NCBI RefSeq assembly: GCF_011752525.1
Contig: NZ_VWXI01000011.1
Span: forward strand, 1-64,000
Origin: Pantoea sp. Cy-639
Lineage (GTDB): Bacteria; Pseudomonadota; Gammaproteobacteria; Pseudomonadales; Pseudomonadaceae
Direction of reading: 5' to 3'
Length of the DNA stretch: 64,000 nt
Shown piece by piece: positions 25,223 through 34,126 of this stretch. A program made the position numbers and the translations under genes. The first letter of the stretch is position 1, and every line of letters begins with the position of its first letter. Below the pieces are notes generated by a model. That model was given only the letters and a program-made list of their open reading frames with translations, had not been told where the DNA came from and did no database searches.

Positions 25223-28200
25223 TCAGCAGTCCCTGGCCGGGCGTTCCAACTGCCTGGCCAGGGCCTTCTCCACGCGGCGCATCTGCCGTGCCAGTACCTG
25301 GCGGTGTCGTTGCCGCTGTAGCGTCGATAATCCCTGCGCCTCCAGTGCCTCGCAGGCCTGGATCAATGCCTTGGCCTCCAGCATCCGCGCTGCGCTGAGG
25401 ATCTTGTGTGCCTGTCTGGTCAGGGTGCCGGTGTCCTGCCGGGGATCGATGGCCATGAGTGTCGTGAAGTCATCGCGCAGGCTTTGCAGCAAGGCGGCCA
25501 GCAGACGGTCACGGTCACTGGCACTGTCGCCGACGATAGCGTTCAACCCCTCCAGATCGAAGCGATGACCGGGTTCGTCGAAGCCCTTGCAGGGCTTGCA
25601 TCGGTGGCCAAGTGCCGCCAGGCGTTCACCCAGCACCTTTAATCCGATGGGTTTGAGCAGGCAGTCGTCCATGCCGGCGTCCAGGCATTGCTGGCGTACT
25701 TCTGGCTGCGCGTTGGCGGTGTAGCCGAGCATTGCGCAGCGTGGTCTGCGATGCAGGCGCTCTTCGTCACGTACGGTCCTGGCCAGCTCATAGCCGTTCA
25801 TGCAAGGCATGTTGCAGTCGACGATGAGAATGTCGAAGCAGCCCTCGCGCCACTTGCGCAGCCCCTCGCGACCGTCGCGGGCACTTTCCTGGCGTAGCCC
25901 GAGGTAGCTCAGTTGCTGGGCCATCAGCAGCAGGTTGGCGGGGTGGTCGTCGACGACCAGGATGCGTAACCGTGGGTCCGGGCGTTCGAGCTCGGAGGAA
26001 AACAAGGGCGACGCTTCGACTGCGTCGACGCGGTGCAGCGGCATCACCAGTCGGACCCGCGTGCCCACGCCCTGCAGGCTGTTCAGGCTCAGCTCGCCGC
26101 CCATCATCGTGCAGAGGTTGCGGCTGATGACCAGTCCCAGCCCGGTGCCGGCGCGTGCACCGTCGCTGTAGGGGTTGGCCTGCACGAAGGGGGTGAACAG
26201 GCGCTGGAGGTCCTGTTCGTGGATGCCGATGCCGCTGTCACGCACTTCCAGCTCCAAGGTCGGTAGTCCGGGCGTGTCGGTATCGCCCAGGTTGGCGCTG
26301 ATATGTACCTGGCCTTGTTCGGTGAACTTGATGGCATTGCTGACCAGGTTCGACAGCACCTGCTTGAAGCGCAGGGGGTCGAGCAAGGCGTGGCAGCGGG
26401 CCTGGGCGCCGATCGTCACCTCCAGTGTCAGGCCTTTCTGTCGGGCCAGGCCATCGAACACGCGCCCGACCGACTCGATCAGGGCTGCCAGGTCGACGGG
26501 CTCCGGAGCAAGCGACAGGTGTCCGGACTCGATGTGGGCAATGTCGAGGATGTCGCCGATCAGCCCCAGCAGGTCGCTGGCCGAATGGTGGGCAATCTCC
26601 AGTGCCGGTCGATCCAGTTGGCCACTGTCGGCGCGGCGCAAGGCCAGTTCGAGCATGCCGATCAGGGCGTTCATCGGCGTGCGGATTTCGTGGCTGATGG
26701 TGGCGAGGAAGGTGCTCTTGGCACGGTTGGCATTGTCAGCCTGCTGCTTGGCCAGGCGCAGGTCCTGCACCAGTGCGCGGCGTTCGCTGATGTCGATCCA
26801 GCCACCGATGATGCCTTGCATCTCGCCCAGCGAGTCACGGTAGGGCAGGATCCAGTGGTAGATCGTCAGTTCGCGGTCCCGCAGGCGCAGTGGTCGGTCG
26901 AGGATCAGTGGCCGGCCTTCGTCCATTACCCGTCGATAGTCGTCCTGCACCTGGCGGATGTAGTCGCTGTCGCCGAACTGACTGTCCTGCAGGCGCTTGC
27001 CGATAACTGCCTCGAGGTTGGCGCCGACGGCCAGCAGGTAACTCTCGTTGCAGCTCTTCAGATGGCCGTCGCGGTCGCGCACATACATGGGGTGGGGGGT
27101 GCCATTGAGTAGCGCGCCCATGAACTCGAGCTGGTCGTTCAGCGCTCGTTCGGCACACCGGCGCTGCTTGATCTGGCGCCGCAGCCAGGCATTCCAGGCC
27201 AGGGCCAGCACCAGCAGCACGGCGGTCAGCGCGATGGCCTGGAGGATGATGCCGCGATAGTTGCGCCAATAGGCGTCTTCGGGCGTGCCATGGTCACGCC
27301 AGCGGCTGTTGATGATCCCCAGCTCCTCCGGCGTGATGCTGAGCAGCGCCTTGTCGAGGATCGAGGCCAGCTCGGTGGCCTGTGCCAGGGTGGCCATCGA
27401 AAAGGTCGCAGGCTCCGTGCCGACTGTGCTGCGGATGACCAGGTCGTCGCTGGTCGTGAGCATGTGGTTGGCATCGATGAGGGTGGTGATGGCTGCATCC
27501 ACGGCGCCGCTACCGAGCAGGGCCATGGAGTAGTAGGTGCTTTCGGTGGCCACCTGGTGGACGCGTGGGTGACGGCTGGCGAGCAACGCAGCGACACTGC
27601 TGCCCCGAGGGACGGCGACGCGCTTGCCCTTGAGTTGCTGGAGGCTGGTGGGTTGCTTGTTTCCGGCAGGGCTGATCAGCACGAAGGCGCTTTCAAGGTA
27701 GGGCCTGCTGATATGCAAGGGTGTGCCCTGGCGGGTATCGGCAGACAGGCTGGCGATGATGTCCGCACGCCCGGTCTCGAGTTGCTCGATCATGTCGCCA
27801 TCGCCGCTGGCACGGCGAATGGCGAAGCTCAGTCCGGTCCGCAGGCGGATCAGCTCCAGCAGGTCGGCGACGATACCGCGCAGGCGCCCGTTGCTGTCGA
27901 AGAAAGTGAGCGGGGCAGCTGTCTCGTTGACCACCACCCGCATCTGGGGATGCTCGCGCAGCCAGGTTTCTTCGCGTGGGGACAACTGCAGCTTGCGGTC
28001 GGTCAGCAGGCTGCCGCTGCCAGCGCTCCAGCGCTTGAGGATGTCGTTGCGGGTGGCATTGGGCTGTGCGTCGATCACGCTGTCGACAAGCGACAGCAGC
28101 AGCGTATCGCTCTGGCGCAAGGCGAAACTGAACCCGACCGCCTCGTGCTTGCCGAAGTTGGCCATGCGCAACTGGGGCAAATGACCCTGGCTGATCAGGT

Positions 28201-28855
28201 AGTGAGTGGAAATGGTATCGCCAATGAATACGTCGGCCTGCTCGAAGGCCACGGCGTTCAGGGCCTGGGTCGAGGACTCGAAGGTCAGGAGGTTGGCCTT
28301 GGGGTAACTGGTCCGGACTTCTTCGGGTGGCAGGTAGTGATAGAGCATGCTCAGGCGCATTCCGGGCAGGCCGGTGTCGAGGGCGCGCGTTTCGTCCTCG
28401 CGCGTCACCAGCACCGGCTGGTCGACGGCATAGGGACGTGATAACGCCAGTTCCTCGATGGCCGCTTCGTAGCCATTGGCACTGCCCAGCAGATCGATGC
28501 GGCCATTCTTCAACGCTGCGACCGCCGCCGGGCGACTGGGAAAGCGCTGCACGCGTACCGGCAGGCCCAGGGCCTTGCCGATCAGGCCCGCGTAGTCTGC
28601 AGTCAGCCCCTGGTACTCCCGGCCACCGCGGGTGATATCGAAAGGCGGGTAGTCTGGCGCGGAGGTACCCAGCACCAGCTCGCGGCGGGTCTTCAGCCAT
28701 GCCTGCTGCGCAGGCTTGGGGGCAGGGTAGACCGCTGTCGATGTGGCGCGGCTGAGCAGGGTATAGGTATCACCCTCGTCGGCGCTCACGCAGGCACTGT
28801 GCAGTGGGGCGCCAAGGCTGATGCACAACAGCGAGATGGCGATGTACCTCCACAT
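25223..28855 (-). CDS. BvgS/EvgS-type hybrid sensor histidine kinase
   Basis: A 1210-residue unorthodox kinase. Order: signal peptide (~1-20), two periplasmic solute-binding domains of the SBP_bac_3 type (~50-270 and ~295-520), one membrane helix (~536-558), PAS domain (~575-690; YVRDRDGHLKSCNESYL), HisKA with phospho-acceptor H722 in ISHEIRTPMNAL, HATPase (NAIKFTEQG, DSGIG, GTGLGL), receiver with D1013 in LIVDCNMPCMNG, and C-terminal HPt with H1150. The HPt reads AHKILSAAR, where relatives usually have HxIKGxxR. It starts seven bases after the response regulator, whose stop overlaps its GAGGT ribosome site. The signal is unknown; the tandem binding domains suggest a small ligand or redox cue. 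Confidence 0.92.
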   Translation of the reverse strand: MWRYIAISLLCISLGAPLHSACVSADEGDTYTLLSRATSTAVYPAPKPAQQAWLKTRRELVLGTSAPDYPPFDITRGGREYQGLTADYAGLIGKALGLPVRVQRFPSRPAAVAALKNGRIDLLGSANGYEAAIEELALSRPYAVDQPVLVTREDETRALDTGLPGMRLSMLYHYLPPEEVRTSYPKANLLTFESSTQALNAVAFEQADVFIGDTISTHYLISQGHLPQLRMANFGKHEAVGFSFALRQSDTLLLSLVDSVIDAQPNATRNDILKRWSAGSGSLLTDRKLQLSPREETWLREHPQMRVVVNETAAPLTFFDSNGRLRGIVADLLELIRLRTGLSFAIRRASGDGDMIEQLETGRADIIASLSADTRQGTPLHISRPYLESAFVLISPAGNKQPTSLQQLKGKRVAVPRGSSVAALLASRHPRVHQVATESTYYSMALLGSGAVDAAITTLIDANHMLTTSDDLVIRSTVGTEPATFSMATLAQATELASILDKALLSITPEELGIINSRWRDHGTPEDAYWRNYRGIILQAIALTAVLLVLALAWNAWLRRQIKQRRCAERALNDQLEFMGALLNGTPHPMYVRDRDGHLKSCNESYLLAVGANLEAVIGKRLQDSQFGDSDYIRQVQDDYRRVMDEGRPLILDRPLRLRDRELTIYHWILPYRDSLGEMQGIIGGWIDISERRALVQDLRLAKQQADNANRAKSTFLATISHEIRTPMNALIGMLELALRRADSGQLDRPALEIAHHSASDLLGLIGDILDIAHIESGHLSLAPEPVDLAALIESVGRVFDGLARQKGLTLEVTIGAQARCHALLDPLRFKQVLSNLVSNAIKFTEQGQVHISANLGDTDTPGLPTLELEVRDSGIGIHEQDLQRLFTPFVQANPYSDGARAGTGLGLVISRNLCTMMGGELSLNSLQGVGTRVRLVMPLHRVDAVEASPLFSSELERPDPRLRILVVDDHPANLLLMAQQLSYLGLRQESARDGREGLRKWREGCFDILIVDCNMPCMNGYELARTVRDEERLHRRPRCAMLGYTANAQPEVRQQCLDAGMDDCLLKPIGLKVLGERLAALGHRCKPCKGFDEPGHRFDLEGLNAIVGDSASDRDRLLAALLQSLRDDFTTLMAIDPRQDTGTLTRQAHKILSAARMLEAKALIQACEALEAQGLSTLQRQRHRQVLARQMRRVEKALARQLERPARDC

Positions 28856-28862
28856 TGCGACC

Positions 28863-29483
28863 TCAGACCAGCGCGTTGCGCTTGGCGACTTCGATCAGCT
28901 CCACCAAGGTGCCGGCCTTCAGTTTGTGCATCAAACGCTTCTTGTAGGTGCTTACGGTCTTGTTGCTGAGAAACATGCCTTTGGCGATCTCTTTGTTGCT
29001 GCGTCCTTGCGCAAACAGTTGCAGGACCATCAACTCGCGATCGTTGACTTGGCGAAAAAGCTCAAGCTCGTGGCTGCAACTGGCCTGGGCGGGGTTGAGT
29101 GCCTGGCTGGGGAAATAGTTGTAGCCGGACAGCACCGCCTTGATCGCGCTCAGCAACTCGCTGAGATCTTCCTGTTTGCAGACATAGCCGGCGGCACCGG
29201 AATGCATGCAGCGCACGGCGAACAGCGCCGGTGATTGGGCGGTCAGTACCAGCACCTTCAAGGGCAGGGCCATGGCCTGGAAGCGCGACAGCATTTCCAG
29301 CCCGTCGAGCTTGGGGATGCTGATATCGAGGATGACCAGGTCCGGGCGGGTTTCGCGAATCATCTGCATGGCGTCCACGCCATTGTCCGACTCGCCGGCG
29401 ATCGTGTAGCTCTGGTTTTCCAGCAGCATGCGGATGGCCAGGCGAATGATCGGATGATCGTCGACGATAAATACTGAGTTCAT
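28863..29483 (-). CDS. LuxR/NarL-type response regulator (BvgA/EvgA-like)
   Basis: A 206-residue regulator. The receiver domain (1-120) has acidic residues in FIVDDHP, phospho-acceptor D53 in [13 protein letters not shown] and the conserved Thr and Lys in VLVLTAQ and GYVCKQEDL. The C-terminal GerE/LuxR helix-turn-helix is at ~145-200 ([21 protein letters not shown]). Length equals BvgA and EvgA. The ATG at 29483 is chosen because the receiver starts there; the frame is open 13 codons further. Its partner is the hybrid kinase directly downstream. A palindrome 94 bases upstream may be its own binding site. Confidence 0.92.
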   Translation of the reverse strand: MNSVFIVDDHPIIRLAIRMLLENQSYTIAGESDNGVDAMQMIRETRPDLVILDISIPKLDGLEMLSRFQAMALPLKVLVLTAQSPALFAVRCMHSGAAGYVCKQEDLSELLSAIKAVLSGYNYFPSQALNPAQASCSHELELFRQVNDRELMVLQLFAQGRSNKEIAKGMFLSNKTVSTYKKRLMHKLKAGTLVELIEVAKRNALV

Positions 29484-29576
29484 ATTCAACATTCCATGCA
29501 CGGTGGCGAAAGCAGCCCGCACATTAGCTCAGTTGAAAGGTGCTGTTCAGAGGGGGAATAGCTCAAAACCGGGATA

Positions 29577-29590
29577 TAGGAAATTACCTA
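29577..29590. promoter_or_regulatory. Candidate BvgA/EvgA-type operator upstream of the response regulator
   Basis: TAGGAAATTACCTA is palindromic except for one pair. On the minus strand it contains TTTCCTA, like the BvgA heptamer and the EvgA half-site. It lies in an unusually AT-rich 280-base gap (29484-29764). A second TTTCTACA lies at about 29607-29614. Confidence 0.4.
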
Positions 29591-29764
29591 CGCTTTATAC
29601 GAAAGGTTTCTACACATATGGCGCGCAGCCGGAAAACTTGGCCTTTATTTGGTTGTGTCAGGTGCTGTTTTTGGGCTCGAAGTTTATTGGGTGGAGTTTT
29701 ATGTGGGAGCTTTCTTACAGACTAATCGGGTGATGGACATTCATCACCCGTGGTCACGTCTGGT

Positions 29765-31111
29765 TCAGGTAGGGCTCGAGCGTCCGGTCATCTCGCAGGC
29801 CATCTCGCTGGCGTAGCTGTCGGTCATTCCGGCGATGAAGTCGATCATGCGCAGGAAGGCGGCATGCAGCGACTCGTGCGGGCTGGGCGCGTTATTGCCG
29901 ATCAGGTCGAGCACGCGCCGACTCTTGAACGACGGCGTGCGCCCGCCATGCTGTTCCAGGGCTGCCCCACAGAACGTGTTGAGGAGCACTTCGAGGGTGG
30001 TATAGGCGCCGATCTCGTGGAGGGTCTTGCGCTTGTCCTGGAAGATCTTCTTGCGTGCCATGTCCTTGGCTCGCAGCACGCAGCGCTTGGCCGGACCATG
30101 CATGTGCTCGACCAGGTCGCCGGCCAACTGGCCGGCGAGCAAGGTCTTGTGCTGCTCGACGAATGCCTGGGCCGCGGCATTGGTCAGGTGCTCGATAGCC
30201 TTGCCACGCAGGATCGCCAGCTTGCGCCGGCGCGAGTCGAGCGGGCCCAGCTGTCGGTAGGTTTCTGGCAGGTCGTCGACGACCAGGTCGAGCAGCAGCG
30301 CCTCGACTTCGGCGTACTGCAGCAGGTCCATCTCCAGGCCGTCCTCGAGGTCGATGAGGGCGTAGCAGATATCGTCGGCGGCCTCCATCAGGTACACCAG
30401 CGGATGCCGAGCCCAGCGCTGGTGCTCGAGTTGCGGCAGCCCTAGCTTGCCGGCGATCTGCCCGAGCAGACCGTGTTCGCTCTGGTAGCAGCCGAACTTG
30501 TGTTTCTTGTAGCCCAGGGCGTCAGCGTGGCGGGAAGTCCAGGGGTATTTGAGGTAGGTGCCGAGGGTGGCGTAGGTTAGGCGCATGCCGCCATCGAACT
30601 GGTGATACTCGAGCTGGGTGAGCACGCGAAAACCCTGGGCGTTGCCTTCGAAGTTGAGGAAGTCGGCGCGCTGGTCGTCGCTCATGTCGTCCAGCCAGCC
30701 ACGCCCGGCGGCCTGCTGGAACCAGTGGCGGATGGCGTCTTCGCCGGAGTGGCCGAACGGTGGGTTGCCGATGTCATGGGCCAGGCAGGCGGACTGCACG
30801 ATCATCCCCAGGTCGCTGGGTGCGCACCAGTCAGGGAGGCTGTCGCGCAGGGTCTCGCCAACGCGCATGCCCAGCGAACGACCGACACAGCTGACTTCCA
30901 GGGAATGGGTCAGGCGTGTGTGGATGTGATCGTTGCTGGTGACCGGATGGACCTGGGTCTTGCGCCCCAGGCGGCGAAAGGCGCCAGAGAAGATGATGCG
31001 GTCGTGGTCTTTGTGGAAGGTGCTGCGGCCTAGCTCTTCGGAGCTGGAGAGGGCTTTGCCCAGGCGTTCGCGGGTCAGCAGGGTATGCCAGTCCAAGGCG
31101 GAATCTCCCAT
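29765..31111 (-). CDS. dgt: Deoxyguanosinetriphosphate triphosphohydrolase-like protein
   Basis: A 448-residue HD-domain hydrolase that splits dGTP (and related dNTPs) to nucleoside and triphosphate. The metal-binding residues are visible as RLTHSLEVS (first His, ~67), [17 protein letters not shown] (HD pair, ~111) and a late Asp in [18 protein letters not shown]. The conserved start [18 protein letters not shown] and length fit the Dgt-like type 2 group. It is followed by the AT-rich gap before the response regulator and lies downstream of the YqjD-like operon. Confidence 0.92.
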   Translation of the reverse strand: MGDSALDWHTLLTRERLGKALSSSEELGRSTFHKDHDRIIFSGAFRRLGRKTQVHPVTSNDHIHTRLTHSLEVSCVGRSLGMRVGETLRDSLPDWCAPSDLGMIVQSACLAHDIGNPPFGHSGEDAIRHWFQQAAGRGWLDDMSDDQRADFLNFEGNAQGFRVLTQLEYHQFDGGMRLTYATLGTYLKYPWTSRHADALGYKKHKFGCYQSEHGLLGQIAGKLGLPQLEHQRWARHPLVYLMEAADDICYALIDLEDGLEMDLLQYAEVEALLLDLVVDDLPETYRQLGPLDSRRRKLAILRGKAIEHLTNAAAQAFVEQHKTLLAGQLAGDLVEHMHGPAKRCVLRAKDMARKKIFQDKRKTLHEIGAYTTLEVLLNTFCGAALEQHGGRTPSFKSRRVLDLIGNNAPSPHESLHAAFLRMIDFIAGMTDSYASEMACEMTGRSSPT

Positions 31112-31169
31112 GGTCGAATGGCCATAGCTTCCTGTGTCGGGCGCGCCCTGGCAAGGGTGCGCCCGTTGC

Positions 31170-31499
31170 TCAGGGGCGTCGACCGCTGCCCAGAAGCAGG
31201 CGGATCAGTGGCACCAGGCTGGTCCCCAGGCGTACCAGGCGAGCGAGATTGCCGCTGCGCGCGCCCTTGCCGGTAAGAAAGCCCAGCGCGACGATGGCGC
31301 CCAGCCCCCACAAGGAGCCGTGCTTGATCCCCAGCCCTTCGCCGAACGAGCTGCCCATGCCACGCAGGCGGCGTACCGGTTCGAGCAACTGGGTGGATTC
31401 GTGGCGGATCTGTTGACGGTGCATTTCCATGCGCAGGCGCAACAGCGCCTTGCGCAGTTCCCGTGGGTTACGCGTGTCTGGCAATTGCGGCAGGCTCAT
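31170..31499 (-). CDS. YqjK-like small protein
   Basis: A 109-residue basic protein ([20 protein letters not shown]) with an N-terminal charged helix rich in Arg and a C-terminal hydrophobic stretch ([17 protein letters not shown] and [19 protein letters not shown]). Its start overlaps the end of the YqjE-like gene by four bases, giving ATGA-type coupling. Position as third gene after YqjD-like and YqjE-like proteins points to the YqjK role, probably inner-membrane linked, with no known activity. Confidence 0.75.
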   Translation of the reverse strand: MSLPQLPDTRNPRELRKALLRLRMEMHRQQIRHESTQLLEPVRRLRGMGSSFGEGLGIKHGSLWGLGAIVALGFLTGKGARSGNLARLVRLGTSLVPLIRLLLGSGRRP

Positions 31500-31873
31500 G
31501 GCAGCAGGCGCTCCCGATCCTTGGCCAGCTCTTCGAGCGTGGCACCGAAGGGCGAGGACTCGTCGAATACCGCGCGCTTCAGGCGCAGGGCGCAGTACAG
31601 CGCGGCCAGCCCGTAGAACGCGCACAGGCCGATGATGCCGGCCAGTCGATAGCTGTCCCAGAGCAGCACCAGCAGCAGCCCGGAGAGGGCCGTCAGCAGC
31701 AGCAAGGCGAAGACCAGTGCCAGCCCGGCGAACAGCAGCAGGCTGAGCGTGCGGGCTTTCTGCTCCTGAAGTTCGATGCCGAACAGCTCGATATGGCTGT
31801 GCAACAGCCCCAGCACGGCGGCGCCCAGGCGTCTGCCGGTGGCGGCGCTGCCCGGGGTGGCGTCGTTGTCCAT
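31496..31873 (-). CDS. YqjE/holin-X-family membrane protein
   Basis: A 125-residue protein with two strong transmembrane helices (LSLLLFAGLALVFALLLLTAL and a second segment around residues 70-100) between charged ends. It matches the phage-holin-superfamily 'holin X' group that includes E. coli YqjE; such chromosomal copies are not phage genes. It lies nine bases after the YqjD-like gene and overlaps the YqjK-like gene. Confidence 0.8.
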   Translation of the reverse strand: MDNDATPGSAATGRRLGAAVLGLLHSHIELFGIELQEQKARTLSLLLFAGLALVFALLLLTALSGLLLVLLWDSYRLAGIIGLCAFYGLAALYCALRLKRAVFDESSPFGATLEELAKDRERLLP

Positions 31874-31882
31874 GGCCGCTCC

Positions 31883-32194
31883 TCAGCGCTTGGCCAGCAG
31901 GCCGATCAGCAGGCCGACGCCGGCGGCGATGCCGATGGCCTGCCAGGGGTTCTCCTGCACATACTGTTCGGCACTGCCGAGGGCGGCCTGGCCACGCTGG
32001 CGCACCGAGTCCTGGGTGAGTTGCAGGGTTTCCCGGGCCTGGCTGAGGCGGTCGTGGATCTGTTCGCGCAGCTCGTCGGCCTGGTCGCCCGCCAGGTTGG
32101 CGGTGTCGGCGAGCAGTTTTTCGGTGTCGCGAACCAGGGCCTGGAAGTCAGCCATCAGAGTCTCTTGTGCGGTCTTTGCCGATTTGCTGGCCAT
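31883..32194 (-). CDS. YqjD/ElaB-family (DUF883) protein
   Basis: A 103-residue protein with a long amphipathic helix (~10-75; many Gln, Asp, Leu) and a C-terminal membrane anchor with glycine zipper (ENPWQAIGIAAGVGLLIGLLAKR in two parts). YqjD and ElaB of E. coli are stationary-phase, ribosome-associated inner-membrane proteins. The start at 32194 has GGGAG ten bases upstream. It is the first gene of the three-gene yqjD-yqjE-yqjK-like operon. Confidence 0.88.
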   Translation of the reverse strand: MASKSAKTAQETLMADFQALVRDTEKLLADTANLAGDQADELREQIHDRLSQARETLQLTQDSVRQRGQAALGSAEQYVQENPWQAIGIAAGVGLLIGLLAKR

Positions 32195-32481
32195 GAAGGT
32201 GCTACTCCCTGTGAGGTGTGTATGGCTGTTTCGAGTGACGGTGAGCGCGGAAGGTTCAGTGACGCGTGCCGGTGAGCATGCGCGGTGAAAAACTGCGCCG
32301 ACCGGGCCGCTACCGATAAACCTTAACCCAATCCACGGCAAACCCAAGAAAAAAGCCGCCGACCTGCGTGAAGCAGTGACCTGGCAGCGATCCGTGACGG
32401 CAGCGAATTGGCGCCACCGGCCAGGATTGAGCCAGGTCAGGTGCGCGATGGCCGGCGCGGACCTAGAATGAGCATCCACTC
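32195..32481. other. Spacer upstream of the yqjD-like operon
   Basis: About 290 bases between divergent genes. It should hold promoters for the minus-strand operon and the plus-strand thioredoxin-fold gene. No sigma-specific promoter or repeat could be named with confidence. Confidence 0.5.
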
Positions 32482-32739
32482 ATGCGCTTTATGGATGTCC
32501 GCATGCTCCCGGAAACCCAATTGTTCGGCACCCTTGGGTGCCACTTGTGCGAAGTCGCCGAGGCTGTGCTGATGCCGTTCGTCGAGCACGGCCTGTTGGT
32601 CGAGCTGGTTGATATCGCTGACAGCGAGGCGTTGTTCGAGCGCTACGGCTTGAGTATCCCGGTATTGCGTCGCTGCGATACCGGTGCCGAGCTGGGGTGG
32701 CCGTTCGACGCCGAACAGGTGGCAGCCTTCCTCGGCTGA
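32482..32739 (+). CDS. Glutaredoxin-like (DUF836) protein
   Basis: An 85-residue thioredoxin-fold protein with a redox motif CHLC at residues 20-23 (FGTLGCHLCEVAEAVL), followed by a cis-proline region SIPVLRR. Such DUF836 proteins resemble glutaredoxin but lack the usual CPYC; substrate unknown. Two starts are possible: ATG at 32482, or ATG at 32503 that begins MLPETQLFGTLG. Neither has a strong ribosome site, so the true N-terminus is uncertain. Confidence 0.82.
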   Translation: MRFMDVRMLPETQLFGTLGCHLCEVAEAVLMPFVEHGLLVELVDIADSEALFERYGLSIPVLRRCDTGAELGWPFDAEQVAAFLG

Positions 32740-32806
32740 GTCGTGCATTGACGGCGGTGTGGCATGCTCCGTATGCTGTATATAAATACAGTATCGAGGT
32801 AACGCC

Positions 32807-33115
32807 ATGCTCAATGTCGAGCAACTCAAGTACAGCATCAACCACATGGCACCAGAGCGTGTGTGCGACGCCGTGCTCGAGCTGCGCCTCGACGGCATCG
32901 TCACCGACGAGTGCACGCCGTTCGGCAAGGTCCATTTCAACACGTGTTTCGCCGAGATCGAGGCGCTGTTCCAACGCGCTGGTTACCATCGTCCGCTGGA
33001 TGTGGTCGGCTACCAGGGCATGAGCTATGCGTTGTACGACCCCGGCCGCTGGGAGGCGGTGCAGGTGCTGCGCTGGCTCAAGGCGCGCTGCGAGCCGGCC
33101 TGCGAGGCTGGTTGA
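32807..33115 (+). CDS. Conserved hypothetical protein, 102 aa
   Basis: A small soluble protein (MLNVEQLKYSINHMAPERVC) with a strong GAGGTAA ribosome site seven bases before the ATG. Cysteines lie at residues 20, 37 and 46, plus two near the C-terminus. No membrane segment or known domain is visible, and I do not recognise a family with a function. It stands between the thioredoxin-like gene and the pseudouridine synthase on the same strand. Confidence 0.72.
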   Translation: MLNVEQLKYSINHMAPERVCDAVLELRLDGIVTDECTPFGKVHFNTCFAEIEALFQRAGYHRPLDVVGYQGMSYALYDPGRWEAVQVLRWLKARCEPACEAG

Positions 33116-33164
33116 CGGGGACGGGGTAGGGGATAATGCCCGCCCCGCCAGATCGAGCCCGACG

Positions 33165-34049
33165 ATGACCACGCCTTTCGACCCCGCCCGCCAGCAAGCC
33201 AGCACCGTATGCCTGCCGCCAGGGCAATGGACGACGGTGCTTGATTGCCTGTGTGACCACTTCAAGGGTATCGACCGCACGCAGTGGCTCGACCGTTTCG
33301 CCCGCGGCCGGGTGCTCGACGCCCAGGGGCAGGCGATCGCAGCCGATCTTCCCTACCGCAGAGGCATGCGCCTGCATTACTTCCGCGAGGTGCCCAACGA
33401 GAAGCCGATCCCCGTACAGGAGGACATCCTGCATGTCGACGCGCATCTGGTGGTGGCAGACAAGCCGCATTTCCTCCCGGTGACACCTACGGGCGAATAC
33501 GTCGAGCAGACGCTGCTACGTCGCCTGATCCGGCGCCTGGATAACCCGCACCTGGTGCCGCTGCACCGTATCGACCGGCATACCGCCGGGTTGGTGCTGT
33601 TCTCGGCCAACCCCGACAGCCGCGGCGCGTATCAGCGACTGTTTCCCGAGCGGCGCATCGACAAGCGTTACCAGGCCATCGCTGCGGCCTTGCCCCAGCA
33701 CACCTTCCCGTTGGTGCACCGCAGTCGCCTGGTGCATGGCGAGCCGTTCTTCCGCATGCATGAGGTCGAGGGGGTGGATAACAGCGAGACCCATGCCTGC
33801 GTGCTGGAGAAGCAGGGTGAATTGTGGCGTTACGGACTGTCGCCAGTGACAGGCAAGACCCACCAGTTGCGGGTGCACATGGCGGCGCTGGGGGCGGGGA
33901 TCTGCAACGATCCGTTCTATCCACGACTGGCCAGCGAGCAGGATGATTACACGCGGCCCTTGAAGCTGTTGGCCCAGAGCCTGCGTTTCGTGGATCCGCT
34001 GACAGGTGAGACGCGCTATTTCGAAAGCCGCCTGAAACTGGACTGGTAA
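33165..34049 (+). CDS. RluA-family pseudouridine synthase
   Basis: A 294-residue enzyme that isomerises uridine to pseudouridine in RNA. The catalytic motif is LHRIDRHTAGLVLFS (Asp at ~130), where most relatives have HRLD. The substrate-binding KRYQAIAA and the late TGKTHQLRVHMAALG motif are present. The target is not predictable from sequence; a homologue of the RluA/TruC-like clade is likely. The start is the ATG at 33165, 49 bases after the preceding gene. The gene ends at a REP-like palindrome. Confidence 0.9.
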   Translation: MTTPFDPARQQASTVCLPPGQWTTVLDCLCDHFKGIDRTQWLDRFARGRVLDAQGQAIAADLPYRRGMRLHYFREVPNEKPIPVQEDILHVDAHLVVADKPHFLPVTPTGEYVEQTLLRRLIRRLDNPHLVPLHRIDRHTAGLVLFSANPDSRGAYQRLFPERRIDKRYQAIAAALPQHTFPLVHRSRLVHGEPFFRMHEVEGVDNSETHACVLEKQGELWRYGLSPVTGKTHQLRVHMAALGAGICNDPFYPRLASEQDDYTRPLKLLAQSLRFVDPLTGETRYFESRLKLDW

Positions 34050-34053
34050 AACG

Positions 34054-34114
34054 CCTCGCGGGGCAAGCCTGCCCTACAGCCATGCACGCTGTGGGGCGGG
34101 CTTGCCCCGCGAGG
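34054..34114. repeat. REP-like palindrome
   Basis: Perfect 16-base arms (34054-34069 and 34099-34114; CCTCGCGGGGCAAGCC) between two convergent genes; the same core occurs at 13054-13121, 42425-42493 and 50137-50205. Confidence 0.7.
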
Positions 34115-34126
34115 TTGGGTCGTCGA

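Noticed and set aside
29503..29733. Short plus-strand frames in the AT-rich gap before the response regulator
   Set aside because: No ribosome site or family; two overlapping frames compete, and the region is better explained as a control region.
31496..31873. Holin-like protein as a sign of prophage
   Set aside because: No lysis, structural or integrase genes nearby; the neighbours are the YqjD/YqjK-like partners of the chromosomal operon.
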